From the NCBI RefSeq assembly GCF_004208635.1, contig NZ_CP035806.1:186001-250000 (forward strand): DNA of 64,000 bases. Direction: 5' to 3'. The stretch is from Leucobacter triazinivorans. Its GTDB lineage: Bacteria > Actinomycetota > Actinomycetes > Actinomycetales > Microbacteriaceae. Below the pieces are notes generated by a model. That model worked only from the letters and a program-made list of their open reading frames with translations. It had not been told where the DNA came from and did no database searches. Made by a program: the position numbers and the translations under genes. Of the stretch, positions 54,512 to 63,339 are shown piece by piece; the stretch's first letter is position 1, and every line of letters starts with the position of its first letter.

Positions 54512-56050
54512 TCAGCGAGCGATGGGCACGAGCATGCCGCACCAGGCCAGTTCGCGCGCGCTGGACACGAGGGCCTCCGCCGCGGCGCCCGCGTCGACCT
54601 CGAGCAGCGTCGCGAGCGCGTCGGCGATCGGGCCGAGTGCGAGCTCGCCGTCGCAGACTCCGACGGCCGCGGCGAGCAGCGGATCCGCGGCGATGCGCCG
54701 GGCGATCGGACGATCGGTCGTGAGCACGATCGACCGGGGGGCCTCCTCGCCCGGGCGATGCTCCCGCGCCTCCCCGACGGCCGGGTCGATCAGCCAGCGG
54801 GTCGCCAGCACCTCATCGTCGCTCATGAGCTCCGCGGCCGCCCCCGCGTCGAACGCCCGCGAGAGCAGATCGCCGGGCGCGTCCCCCCGGAATCCGCCGG
54901 CGGCGTGCTCGACGTGGACCACCCCGCCGTCCGCCGTCCGGGGACTCCGCCGCACGCGGATCGACCCGAGGCCCACCGCGACGATCCGCCGCTGCGAGAA
55001 GTCGTCCAGCCACCCCTCGACCAACTCGTCGAACTCCGGAGAGCCCGGCCGCGCTCCCCCGTCGCGGGCCCAGGTCTCGGCGTACTGCACCGGTTCCACA
55101 CGATCCCGCTCGATCACCCAGGCGTCCAACGCGCCGAGGCGTTCGCCCGCTCCCGTGATCCATGCGCGCACCCGCTCGAGGCCGTTTCCGCCCCACGGGG
55201 ACTCCCAGTTCGCGAGGCACAGCAGCTCGCCGCCCTCCGCGAGCAGCTCCGGCGCCTCCCGCACCACGCGCTCCGCGAGCGCGTCGCCGATCATGCCGCC
55301 GTCGCGGTACTCGTACACCGGGGTCTCAGCAGATCGCGGCGTGATCACGAACGGCGGGTTCGAGAGGATCAGGTCGAAGCGCTCCCCCGCCACCGGCGCG
55401 AACAGGTCGCCGCGGCGGAACTCGATCTCCCCCTCCAGCCCGTTGAGCCTCGCGTTGGCCCGGGCCATCATCAGTGCCCGCTCCGAGATGTCGGTGGCCA
55501 CCACTCGCCCGCGCAGCGCCAGGTGCATCGCGACGACGCCGCAGCCCGTGCCGAGATCGAGGCAGCGCGGCGCGTCGTACGGGGGCGCCTGCCCGATGAG
55601 CGAGCGGGTGGCGCCGCCGACCCCCATCACGTGGTCGGCGCGGGCGGGGCCGCTCCGCAGATGGTCGTCGAGGTCCGAGAGGATCCACCAGTGCAGCGGC
55701 TGCTCCTTCCGCGCGTCCGCGACTTCCACGGGGGTGAGCGAGAGCGCCGCGCGCAGGGATCCGGGTGGCGTCTCCTCGACGAGGCCGAGCGCGAGCGCAC
55801 CCTCCGCGCCGAGCGCGGGAAGCGCCGCGTCGATCGCGGAGCTGTCGACCGCGTCTCCGAGCAGCAGCAGGCGGATCAGCTGCGGGAGCGCCCCCTCGGC
55901 CCGCGCCCGCAGCGCGCGGCGGGCCGGGGCGAGCACTCCGCGCCGACGTGCCGCGTCTGCGCTCGCTCCGAGCATCTCGGCAATGGCGCCGACGCGGTAG
56001 TCCGCGGCGCGCAGATCGGTTCTCAGTCGGTCGATGAGGTCGGGATGCAC
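54512..56050 (-). CDS. Large class I methyltransferase (HemK/RlmG-like core)
   Basis: 512 residues in three parts. The N-terminal 140 residues are helical and of unknown role, with DARKEQPLHWWILSDLDDHL. The central methyltransferase has motif I CLDLGTGCGVVAMHLALRG, VVATDISERAL and the NPPF motif in LILSNPPFVIT, as in enzymes modifying amide or exocyclic nitrogens. The C-terminal 150 residues look like an added accessory domain. The target, RNA base or protein Gln, cannot be decided. The start is GTG 56050 with a leaderless-type promoter. Confidence 0.82.
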   Translation of the reverse strand: MHPDLIDRLRTDLRAADYRVGAIAEMLGASADAARRRGVLAPARRALRARAEGALPQLIRLLLLGDAVDSSAIDAALPALGAEGALALGLVEETPPGSLRAALSLTPVEVADARKEQPLHWWILSDLDDHLRSGPARADHVMGVGGATRSLIGQAPPYDAPRCLDLGTGCGVVAMHLALRGRVVATDISERALMMARANARLNGLEGEIEFRRGDLFAPVAGERFDLILSNPPFVITPRSAETPVYEYRDGGMIGDALAERVVREAPELLAEGGELLCLANWESPWGGNGLERVRAWITGAGERLGALDAWVIERDRVEPVQYAETWARDGGARPGSPEFDELVEGWLDDFSQRRIVAVGLGSIRVRRSPRTADGGVVHVEHAAGGFRGDAPGDLLSRAFDAGAAAELMSDDEVLATRWLIDPAVGEAREHRPGEEAPRSIVLTTDRPIARRIAADPLLAAAVGVCDGELALGPIADALATLLEVDAGAAAEALVSSARELAWCGMLVPIAR

Positions 56051-56056
56051 CCGTCC

Positions 56057-56062
56057 AGACTA
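56057..56062 (-). promoter_or_regulatory. -10 element of the large methyltransferase gene, leaderless type
   Basis: Minus-strand TAGTCTGG with its last base 7 nt before the G of GTG 56050. Confidence 0.6.
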
Positions 56063-56102
56063 GTCACCCGAGGCGCGATGCACGCGCCGCCCGAGCTCGG
56101 GA

Positions 56103-56747
56103 TCAGTACGCGACGGTGAAGCGCGCCCGATGGTGCTTCGGCTCCTCGATCTCGTCGACGATCGCCACGCCGAAGTCGGCGCCCGAGATCTCCGAGGCGC
56201 CGTCGGCGTCGGTGAGGAGCACGTCGCCTCCGATCCGATACTCGCCTCGGTACTCGCCGGCAGCCCAGGCGCCGAACGTCGCGGCCGGGCTCACCAGGAA
56301 CCAGTCGAGCGCCTCGGGCGCGCCCCGGAGGTCGTCGAGCACGCCACCCATCTCGGAGGCCTCGGGCTTGATCGCATCGGCGAACTCGGGGTCGTCCATG
56401 ACGCGCGGGCCGCCCTCGTGCTGCAGCAGCGAACCGGCCCCGCCGATCACACCGAGACGCACTCCGGCAGCCGCCGCTTCCGCCGCCAGTTCTGCGATCG
56501 CCGAGCGAGTACGCCCTGCCATGTCGCCGCGCGGCGACACTGCGACGACCACCACGTCCGCATGCTCGAGCGCCGCTGCGCGATCCGCGGGATCGGTGAT
56601 CGATCCCGTCGCGTAGCGCACTCCCGCGACCTGCTCGGCCGCCTCGCCGCGGCTCATGCTCGTGACCTCGAGTCCGCGCACCGCCGCGGCCTCCACGATG
56701 TGCGATCCCGCGTATCCGCTGCCGCCGATCACTGTCACCTGCGTCAT
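56103..56747 (-). CDS. NAD(P)-binding Rossmann protein (atypical SDR)
   Basis: 214 residues starting with the dinucleotide motif VTVIGGSGYAGSHIVEAA. Further blocks VVVVAVSPRGDM and LGVIGGAGSLL fit the NmrA/YwnB-like atypical SDR group, which bind NAD(P)H and act as reductases or sensors. The classical YxxxK pair is not evident. ATG 56747 follows GAGGAT. Substrate unknown; it stands alone upstream of the large methyltransferase on the minus strand. Confidence 0.78.
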   Translation of the reverse strand: MTQVTVIGGSGYAGSHIVEAAAVRGLEVTSMSRGEAAEQVAGVRYATGSITDPADRAAALEHADVVVVAVSPRGDMAGRTRSAIAELAAEAAAAGVRLGVIGGAGSLLQHEGGPRVMDDPEFADAIKPEASEMGGVLDDLRGAPEALDWFLVSPAATFGAWAAGEYRGEYRIGGDVLLTDADGASEISGADFGVAIVDEIEEPKHHRARFTVAY

Positions 56748-56850
56748 GTCGATCCTCGCTCCCTGTTGCGCTCGCGCCCGCACATCGCGGACCCGCCGAG
56801 TGCAACCGCACGCGGGCACGCGGTATTCCGTCGCCGTCGGGAGCTCCGCC

Positions 56851-58305
56851 CTAGGCGAATGCGCGATCGAACGCGGTGACGGGGCTCGGCAGCACCGTCT
56901 CCCCGGTCAGGTACCGGTCCACCGACGCCGCGGCGGCGCGCCCCTCGGCGATGGCCCACACGATCAGGGACTGGCCGCGACCGGCGTCGCCGGCCACGAA
57001 CACCCCGGGGAGGTCCGTCGCGTAGTCCCGCTGCCGCTCGAACGCGCCCCGAGCGTCGCGCGGCAGCGCGATCGTCGCGTCCTCGACCGCCTCGGGGCCC
57101 GTGAACCCCATGGCGATGAGCACGAGATCGGCATCGATGAGGCGCTCGGTGCCGGGGATCGGCACGCGCCCCTCCTCCGTGAAGCCGGTCTCGGCGACCC
57201 GGAGCGCCCGCACCGCGCCGTCGGCGTCGCTCACGAACTCGACGGTCGACGCCAGGTAGCGGCGCTCCCCGCCCTCCTCGTGCGAGCTCGACACCTCGAA
57301 CAGCGTGGGGTGCACGGGCCACGGCTGCGCATCGCTGCGGCTCGACGACGGCTTGCGGCCGATCGCCAGGTTGGTCACCGAGCGGGCGCCCTGGCGGTGC
57401 GCCGTGCCGATGCAGTCGGCGCCCGTATCGCCGCCGCCGATCACCACCACGTGCTTGCCCCGGGCGTCGATGGGCCCCGCGACGCTGCGATCGGTCGCCC
57501 GGCTGCGGTTCGACGCCGTGAGGTACTCCATAGCGAAATGCACGCCCGGAAGATCGCGGCCCGGAATCGGCAGTTCCCGCGGCACGGTCGCACCGGTGGC
57601 CACCACGACGGCGTCGAAGCGGCGGCGCAGCTCGCTCCAGGCCATGTCCCGACCGACCTCGATGCCGCAGCGAAAGCGGGTGCCCTCCTGCTTGAGCTGC
57701 TCGACGCGCCGCGCCACGAGCTCCTTCTCCAGCTTGAAGTCGGGGATCCCGAAGCGCAGCAGCCCCCCGGGCTCCTCGTCGCGCTCGTACACCGCCACCG
57801 TGTGGCCGGCGCGCGTGAGCTGCTGGGCGGCCGCGAGGCCGGCCGGACCGGATCCGACCACGGCGACCGTCTTGCCCGTGAGGCGCGACGGCGGCTGCGG
57901 CTGCACCCAGCCCTGCGCGAACGCCTGGTCGATGATGCTGTTCTCGATCTGCTTGATCGTGACGGCCGGCTGGTTGATGCCGAGCACGCACGCCGATTCG
58001 CAGGGCGCCGGGCAGGCGCGCCCCGTGAACTCGGGGAAGTTGTTCGTCTCGTGCAGGCGCTCGATCGCCTCCCGGCCGCGACCGCGGTGCATCAGGTCGT
58101 TCCACTCCGGAATCAGGTTTCCGAGCGGGCAGCCCTGGTGGCAGAAGGCGACGCCGCAGTCCATGCAGCGCGACGCCTGACGTGCGACGAGCTTCGGATC
58201 GGCGGGATCGACGACCTCTCGCCAGTCTTTGAGTCGCAGCGCGACGGGACGCTTCGGGGCGAGCTCGCGCTCGCGCACCTTCAGGAATCCGCGGGGATCA
58301 GCCAT
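56851..58305 (-). CDS. gltD: Glutamate synthase small subunit
   Basis: NADPH-oxidising subunit of glutamate synthase, feeding electrons to GltB. 484 residues. The N-terminal Cys-rich region CMDCGVAFCHQGCPLGN binds Fe-S clusters, followed by CPAPCESACV, the FAD motif VVGSGPAGLAAAQQL, and the NADPH motif VVVIGGGDTGADC. It overlaps the gltB stop by 8 nt (ATG 58305), so it is translated from the gltB transcript. Confidence 0.95.
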   Translation of the reverse strand: MADPRGFLKVRERELAPKRPVALRLKDWREVVDPADPKLVARQASRCMDCGVAFCHQGCPLGNLIPEWNDLMHRGRGREAIERLHETNNFPEFTGRACPAPCESACVLGINQPAVTIKQIENSIIDQAFAQGWVQPQPPSRLTGKTVAVVGSGPAGLAAAQQLTRAGHTVAVYERDEEPGGLLRFGIPDFKLEKELVARRVEQLKQEGTRFRCGIEVGRDMAWSELRRRFDAVVVATGATVPRELPIPGRDLPGVHFAMEYLTASNRSRATDRSVAGPIDARGKHVVVIGGGDTGADCIGTAHRQGARSVTNLAIGRKPSSSRSDAQPWPVHPTLFEVSSSHEEGGERRYLASTVEFVSDADGAVRALRVAETGFTEEGRVPIPGTERLIDADLVLIAMGFTGPEAVEDATIALPRDARGAFERQRDYATDLPGVFVAGDAGRGQSLIVWAIAEGRAAAASVDRYLTGETVLPSPVTAFDRAFA

Positions 58306-61300
58306 GGGTCGCCTCCAGGATCTCGGACCAGACCCGCTCGCCGTCGGGGTCGATGCCCTGCTCGTTCGCGCGCACTCGGATCTCGAGCACCCTCGAGTAG
58401 CCGCGCGGGATCAGTCGGGTGAAGCGCCGGAACAGGCGCTCGGGGTCGGCGTCGAACTCGGCCAGCAGCTCGCCGGCGATCTCGGACGCGGTCTGCTCCC
58501 GATGCCGGCGCAGCAGCGTCACGATCTGCTCGCGGAGCCCCTGCTCCTCGGCGGACACGGGGTGCAGCATGAGCGCTCCGGATCCGAGCTCCGCCGAGTT
58601 GACGTCGGCGGGATCCAGATCGAGGATCACCGCCTCGCCGCCCGACATGCCGGCACCGATGTTGCGCCCCGTGGGGCCGATGATCAGCGCGAAGCCGCCG
58701 GTGAAGTACTCGAGCGCGTGATCTCCCGTGCCCTCGACCACGGCGGTGGCACCCGACCCCCTGACGAGGAAGCGCTCTCCCACCGTGCCCGCGATCCACA
58801 GGTGGCCACTCGTCGCCCCGTAGCCGATGGTGTTGCCGGCGATCACGTTGCCGAACGCGGGATGCCCGGCATCGGGGTGCGGCCGGATGGCGATCTCGCC
58901 TCCCGAGAGCCCCTTCCCGACGTAGTCGTTCGCGTCGCCGATGAGTCGCAGCGCGATTCCGGCCGGCAGGAACGCCCCGAGGGACTGCCCGGCCGAACCC
59001 GTGAGCGTTACGTCGATCGTCTCGGGCGCCAGGCCGCCGGAGCCGTGGCGCTTCGTGACCTCGTGGCCGAGCATGGTGCCCACGGCGCGGTCGATGTTGC
59101 GGATGGGCAGGTGGACGATCACCGGTTCGCGGCGCTCGAGCGCATCGGCGGCCATGGGGATGAGCCGCGTGTCGAAGTGCTGCTCGAGGCCGTGATCCTG
59201 CTCGGCGCCGTGCCTGCGCGGGGCATCCGCGGAGAACTGCGGGCCCCGCAGGATCGGCGTGAGGTCGAGCCCCTCGGCCTTCCAGTGCCGGATCGCTCCG
59301 TCCACGTCGAGGGCCGCGGTGTCGCCGACCGCCTCGGCGAGCGATCGGTAGCCGAGCGAGGCGAGGATCTCGCGCACCTCCTCAGCGATGAAGCGGAAGA
59401 AGTTGACGATGTGCTCCGCCTGGCCTGTGAAGCGCTCCCGCAGCTCGGGATTCTGCGTGGCGACGCCCACCGGGCAGGTGTCGAGATGGCAGACCCGCAT
59501 CATGATGCAGCCGGAGACCACGAGCGGCGCCGTCGCGAATCCGAATTCCTCGGCGCCGAGCAGCGCCGCGACGACGACGTCGCGCCCGGTCTTCAGCTGA
59601 CCGTCGGCCTGCAGCACCACTCGCTCGCGCAGGCCGTTGAGCATGAGCGTCTGCTGGGCCTCGGCGAGACCGAGCTCCCACGGCGATCCCGCGTGCTTGA
59701 GCGAGTTCATGGGGCTGGCGCCCGTGCCCCCGTCGTGCCCGGAGACGAGGATCACGTCGGAGAGCGCCTTCGCCACGCCCGCGGCGACCGGACCGATGCC
59801 CGACTGCGCCACGAGCTTCGTGGAGATCCTCGCCGCGGGATTCGCCCGCTTGAGGTCGAAGATGAGCTGCTTGAGATCCTCGATCGAGTAGATGTCGTGG
59901 TGCGGAGGCGGTGAGATGAGGCCGACGCCGGGTGTAGCGTGCCGGGTCCGCGCGATCCAGGGATACATCTTCTGCGGCGGGAGCTGCCCGCCCTCGCCGG
60001 GCTTCGCGCCCTGGGCGAGCTTGATCTGGATCTCATCGGCGTGCGTCAGGTACATGGACGTCACCCCGAAGCGACCCGAGGCGACCTGCTTGATCGCGCT
60101 GCGCCGCTCCGGATCCAGCAGCCGCTCCTCGCTCTCGCCGCCCTCGCCCGTATTGGACCTGCCGCCGAGTCGGTTCATCGCGATCGCGAGGGTCTGGTGC
60201 GCCTCCGGCGAAATGGAGCCGTAGCTCATCGCCCCCGTGGCGAAGCGCTTCACGATCTCGCTGACCGGTTCGACCTCGCCGAGCGGCACGGGCGGGCGCT
60301 GCGGGGCGAAGGCGAAGAGCCCGCGGAGCGTCATCAGGCGCTCCTGCTGCTCGTTGACGCGCCGGGTGTACTCGGCGAAGACCTCGCGGCGCCCGGTGCG
60401 AGTGGCGTGCTGGAGCTTGAAGATGGTCTCGGGGTCGAAGAGGTGGGGCTCCTCGCCGCGGCGCCACCGGTACTCCCCTCCCGTCTCGAGGTACTTGTGC
60501 GCGAGCACCGCCGGATCGTCGGGGTACGCGGCGCGATGGCGGGCGGCCACCTCGCTCGCGATCACGTCGAGGCCGACGCCGCCGAGCTTCGATGCCGTTC
60601 CCGTGAAGAAGCGGTCGACCACGCCCTGGGACAGGCCGATGGCCTCGAACGTCTGCGCGCCGCAGTACGACGCGACGGTCGAGATCCCCATCTTGCTCAT
60701 CACCTTGAGCATGCCCTTGCCGAGCGCCTTGATGAGACGGGTCACCGCCTCATCCTCGGTGATGTCCGGGATCGAACCGTTCCGCACGAGCAGACCCACC
60801 GATTCCATGGCGAGATACGGGTTCACCGCCGCCGCACCGTAGCCGATGAGCGCGGCGACGTGGTGCACCTCGCGCACGTCGCCGGCCTCCGCGATGAGCG
60901 CGACCCGCATGCGCTGCCCCTCGCGGATGAGGTGGTGGTGCACCGCGGAGATCGCGAGCAGCGACGGCACCGGGGCCAGATCCTTGTTCGAATCGCGGTC
61001 GGAGAGGATGATGAACTCCGCTCCCGCGTCGATGGCGGCGCTCGCCTCGAGGCACATGGCCTCGAGGCGATCGGCCAGGCCCTTCGCGTCGTAGTCGACC
61101 GGGTACAGGCCGCGAATCGTCACGGCGCGCTCACGCTCCGGGTCGTCGCCGAAGTGCTGGATGCGGGCGAGCGCGTCGTTGTCGATCACCGGGAAGTCGA
61201 GGATCACCTGCCGCGCGTGGTCCACCGACTGGGTGAGCAGGTTCTCCTGCGGGCCGATGCTGGTGACCAGGCTCGTCACGAGCTCTTCTCGGAGCGCATC

Positions 61301-62917
61301 GAGCGGCGGGTTGGTGACTTGCGCGAACTGCTGGACGAAGTAGTCGTAGACCAGGCGCGGCCGGGTCGAGAGCGCGGCGATCGGCGTGTCCGTGCCCATC
61401 GCCGCGATCGGCTCGATCCCGTCGCGGGCCATCGGCGTGAGCAGCAGGCGCAGCTCTTCCTCGGTGTATCCGAAGGTGCGCTGCCGGCGGGTGATGGACG
61501 CCGGCGGGTGCACGAGATGCTCGCGCTCGGGCTGCTCCGAGAGCCGGATCAGCCCCTCGTCGACCCACTCGCCCCACGGCGCGAGCCCGGCGAGCTCCGC
61601 CTTCACGGTCTCGTCGTCGCGCATGGCCCCGCTCGCGAGATCGACGGCGAGCATGCGCCCGGGCTGCAGTCGGCCACGGCGGGTCACGCGCTCGGGAGCG
61701 ATGTCGAGCACCCCGGTCTCGCTGGCGATCACCAGCACGCCGTCGTCCGTCACGAGGAATCGTCCGGGGCGCAGGCCGTTGCGATCGAGCGTCGCCACGA
61801 GCTGCTCGCCGTCGGTCGCGATCATGGCTGCCGGACCGTCCCACGGCTCCATCACCAGGGAGTGGTACTCGAGGAAGCTCACGAGTTCCGGGTGCAGCCC
61901 GGCCTCGGACTCCCAGGCCTCGGGCACCATCATGGCGAGGGCGTGGGGCAGCGAGCGCCCCGCCATCACGAGCAGTTCGAGCACCTCGTCGAAGCTCGCG
62001 GAATCACTGCCCCCGTCCGAGCAGATCGGCAGCAGCGGCCGCACGTCGCCGAGCAGCTCGGAGGAGAGCTGCTGCTCCCGCGCCCGCATCCAGTTGCGGT
62101 TGCCGCGCACGGTGTTGATCTCGCCGTTGTGGGCGACCATGCGCAGCGGCTGCGCGAGGTGCCACGACGGGAAGGTGTTCGTGGAGTAGCGGGAGTGCAC
62201 GATCGCGAAGCGGCTCGCGAATCGTTCGTCGGAGAGCTCGGGGTAGAACGCGGGCAGCTGCAGCGTGGTGACCATGCCCTTGTAAACGATGGTGCGCGCG
62301 CTGAGGGAGGGCAGGTAGCAGCCGGTCTCGTGCTGCACGCGCTTGCGCGTGCGGTACGCCCGGCGCTCGAGCTGGTCGGTGTCGAGCACCTCCCCGGCGG
62401 CGGGCACGAGGATGAGCTGCTCGATGACGGGGCTCGCCTCGCGCGCGCTCTCCCCGAGCACGTCGGGCCGCACCGCGACGGGGCGCCACGCCAGGGCGCT
62501 GAGCCCTTCCTCGGCGGCGATCGCAGAAACTCGGTACCGCACGGCCCTGCGCTCCGTGGACGCGCGCGGCAGGAACGCGAGGCCCGCCGCGTATCCACCC
62601 GCGTCCGGCAGCCGGAGCGCGGGATCGAACGCGTCCAGGGCGCCCCTGATGAAGGCGTCGGGCAGGTCGGTGAGGATCCCCGCCCCGTCGCCCGTGCCCG
62701 CGTCGGAGCCGATGGCGCCGCGATGCTCCAGGTTCTCGAGCGCTTCGAGGGCGAGCGCGACGATGTCGTGGCTCACCGCACCCGTGAGCGACACGACCGA
62801 GGCGAGGCCGCAGGCGTCGCGCTCATCCGCGGGGTCGTAGAGGCCGACCCGAGCGGGGAAGGACCCGGTCGCGGGCTTCGGGGTCTGCGTGCTCGGGCTC
62901 CCTGGGCGTACGTTCAT
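58298..62917 (-). CDS. gltB: Glutamate synthase large subunit
   Basis: 1539 residues, the expected size. Uses glutamine and 2-oxoglutarate to make two glutamates. A 35-residue propeptide precedes Cys36 in RDACGLASVV, which becomes the N-terminal nucleophile of the glutaminase domain. Later come the FMN-binding synthase domain (KPGEGGQLPPQKMYPWIA, ISPPPHHDIYSIEDL), the 3Fe-4S Cys in GCIMMRVCHLDTCPVGVATQ, and the C-terminal beta-helix (GNTIGYGATSG). ATG 62917 is chosen for AGAGAGGACG. The frame is open to 62965. Confidence 0.96.
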   Translation of the reverse strand: MNVRPGSPSTQTPKPATGSFPARVGLYDPADERDACGLASVVSLTGAVSHDIVALALEALENLEHRGAIGSDAGTGDGAGILTDLPDAFIRGALDAFDPALRLPDAGGYAAGLAFLPRASTERRAVRYRVSAIAAEEGLSALAWRPVAVRPDVLGESAREASPVIEQLILVPAAGEVLDTDQLERRAYRTRKRVQHETGCYLPSLSARTIVYKGMVTTLQLPAFYPELSDERFASRFAIVHSRYSTNTFPSWHLAQPLRMVAHNGEINTVRGNRNWMRAREQQLSSELLGDVRPLLPICSDGGSDSASFDEVLELLVMAGRSLPHALAMMVPEAWESEAGLHPELVSFLEYHSLVMEPWDGPAAMIATDGEQLVATLDRNGLRPGRFLVTDDGVLVIASETGVLDIAPERVTRRGRLQPGRMLAVDLASGAMRDDETVKAELAGLAPWGEWVDEGLIRLSEQPEREHLVHPPASITRRQRTFGYTEEELRLLLTPMARDGIEPIAAMGTDTPIAALSTRPRLVYDYFVQQFAQVTNPPLDALREELVTSLVTSIGPQENLLTQSVDHARQVILDFPVIDNDALARIQHFGDDPERERAVTIRGLYPVDYDAKGLADRLEAMCLEASAAIDAGAEFIILSDRDSNKDLAPVPSLLAISAVHHHLIREGQRMRVALIAEAGDVREVHHVAALIGYGAAAVNPYLAMESVGLLVRNGSIPDITEDEAVTRLIKALGKGMLKVMSKMGISTVASYCGAQTFEAIGLSQGVVDRFFTGTASKLGGVGLDVIASEVAARHRAAYPDDPAVLAHKYLETGGEYRWRRGEEPHLFDPETIFKLQHATRTGRREVFAEYTRRVNEQQERLMTLRGLFAFAPQRPPVPLGEVEPVSEIVKRFATGAMSYGSISPEAHQTLAIAMNRLGGRSNTGEGGESEERLLDPERRSAIKQVASGRFGVTSMYLTHADEIQIKLAQGAKPGEGGQLPPQKMYPWIARTRHATPGVGLISPPPHHDIYSIEDLKQLIFDLKRANPAARISTKLVAQSGIGPVAAGVAKALSDVILVSGHDGGTGASPMNSLKHAGSPWELGLAEAQQTLMLNGLRERVVLQADGQLKTGRDVVVAALLGAEEFGFATAPLVVSGCIMMRVCHLDTCPVGVATQNPELRERFTGQAEHIVNFFRFIAEEVREILASLGYRSLAEAVGDTAALDVDGAIRHWKAEGLDLTPILRGPQFSADAPRRHGAEQDHGLEQHFDTRLIPMAADALERREPVIVHLPIRNIDRAVGTMLGHEVTKRHGSGGLAPETIDVTLTGSAGQSLGAFLPAGIALRLIGDANDYVGKGLSGGEIAIRPHPDAGHPAFGNVIAGNTIGYGATSGHLWIAGTVGERFLVRGSGATAVVEGTGDHALEYFTGGFALIIGPTGRNIGAGMSGGEAVILDLDPADVNSAELGSGALMLHPVSAEEQGLREQIVTLLRRHREQTASEIAGELLAEFDADPERLFRRFTRLIPRGYSRVLEIRVRANEQGIDPDGERVWSEILEATHG

Positions 62918-63024
62918 CGACGTCCTCTCTGATCTGCGGGGCGTCGACGGCCCGGGCGGTACCACGCTCGACGGCCGCGCTGCGTATCACGACGCGACCG
63001 CACGACACGGTGGCTGGAACCCCA

Positions 63025-63030
63025 AATTTA
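63025..63030 (-). promoter_or_regulatory. Putative -10 element of gltBD
   Basis: Minus-strand TAAATT, about 108 nt before the gltB ATG. Its -35 zone would fall on the proximal GAAAC box array, as expected for an activator site. No TTGACA-like -35 is present. Confidence 0.35.
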
Positions 63031-63036
63031 CCACTC

Positions 63037-63063
63037 GTTTCTTCGGTGAAACTAATTCGAAAT
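63037..63063. promoter_or_regulatory. Proximal GlnR-like box array of gltBD
   Basis: Three 5-mers with exact 11-nt period: GTTTC at 63037, GAAAC at 63048, GAAAT at 63059. This resembles the alternating GTnAC/GAAAC pattern of GlnR, the actinobacterial nitrogen regulator. It lies 120-146 bp upstream of gltB. Part of a longer inverted repeat, TTCGGTGAAA (63042-63051) with TTTCACCGAA (63099-63108). Confidence 0.45.
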
Positions 63064-63153
63064 CGTAGTTTCTACAACAGATTCGGAAACCCGCGCATTT
63101 TCACCGAACATCATGCGGAAACGCACGATTTTCGCCGCACACGACGAAGCCCC

Positions 63154-63191
63154 GTAACACGATCGAAACACGGGCGTCGCCCGGGTGAAAT
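63154..63191 (+). promoter_or_regulatory. Distal GlnR-like box array of gltBD
   Basis: GTAAC (63154), GAAAC (63165), GTCGC (63176) and GAAAT (63187) follow one another with 6-nt spacers. The first two match the published GlnR half-sites exactly; the last two are one base off each. The arrangement equals the a1-b1-a2-b2 layout described for Streptomyces GlnR. MtrA can use similar GTnAC repeats. Confidence 0.5.
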
Positions 63192-63209
63192 CGAGCCCGA
63201 AAACACGAA

Positions 63210-63256
63210 CGTCCGATAGTCGGAACGCCGCCCGGAGGCCGTTCAACTATCGGACG
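63210..63256 (-). terminator. Hairpin downstream of the SDR gene
   Basis: CGTCCGATAGT (63210-63220) pairs perfectly with ACTATCGGACG (63246-63256); inside, GAACG and CGTTC pair as well. It lies 84 bp after the SDR stop on the minus strand and would shield the gltB regulatory region from read-through. It could alternatively be an operator. The gap 62918-63339 holds only these regulatory features. Confidence 0.5.
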
Positions 63257-63339
63257 CGCGCCGCTCGATCAGGCGATCCACTCCCAGGAGGACACGAGCT
63301 CAGAATTCGTCCTCCGTGAGCGCGGATCGCCGGTCCGGG

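Noticed and set aside
59939..62932. A 997-codon open frame on the plus strand opposite gltB
   Set aside because: It is the antisense mirror of gltB, Arg/His/Val-rich with no domain motif; long antisense frames are expected at this GC content.
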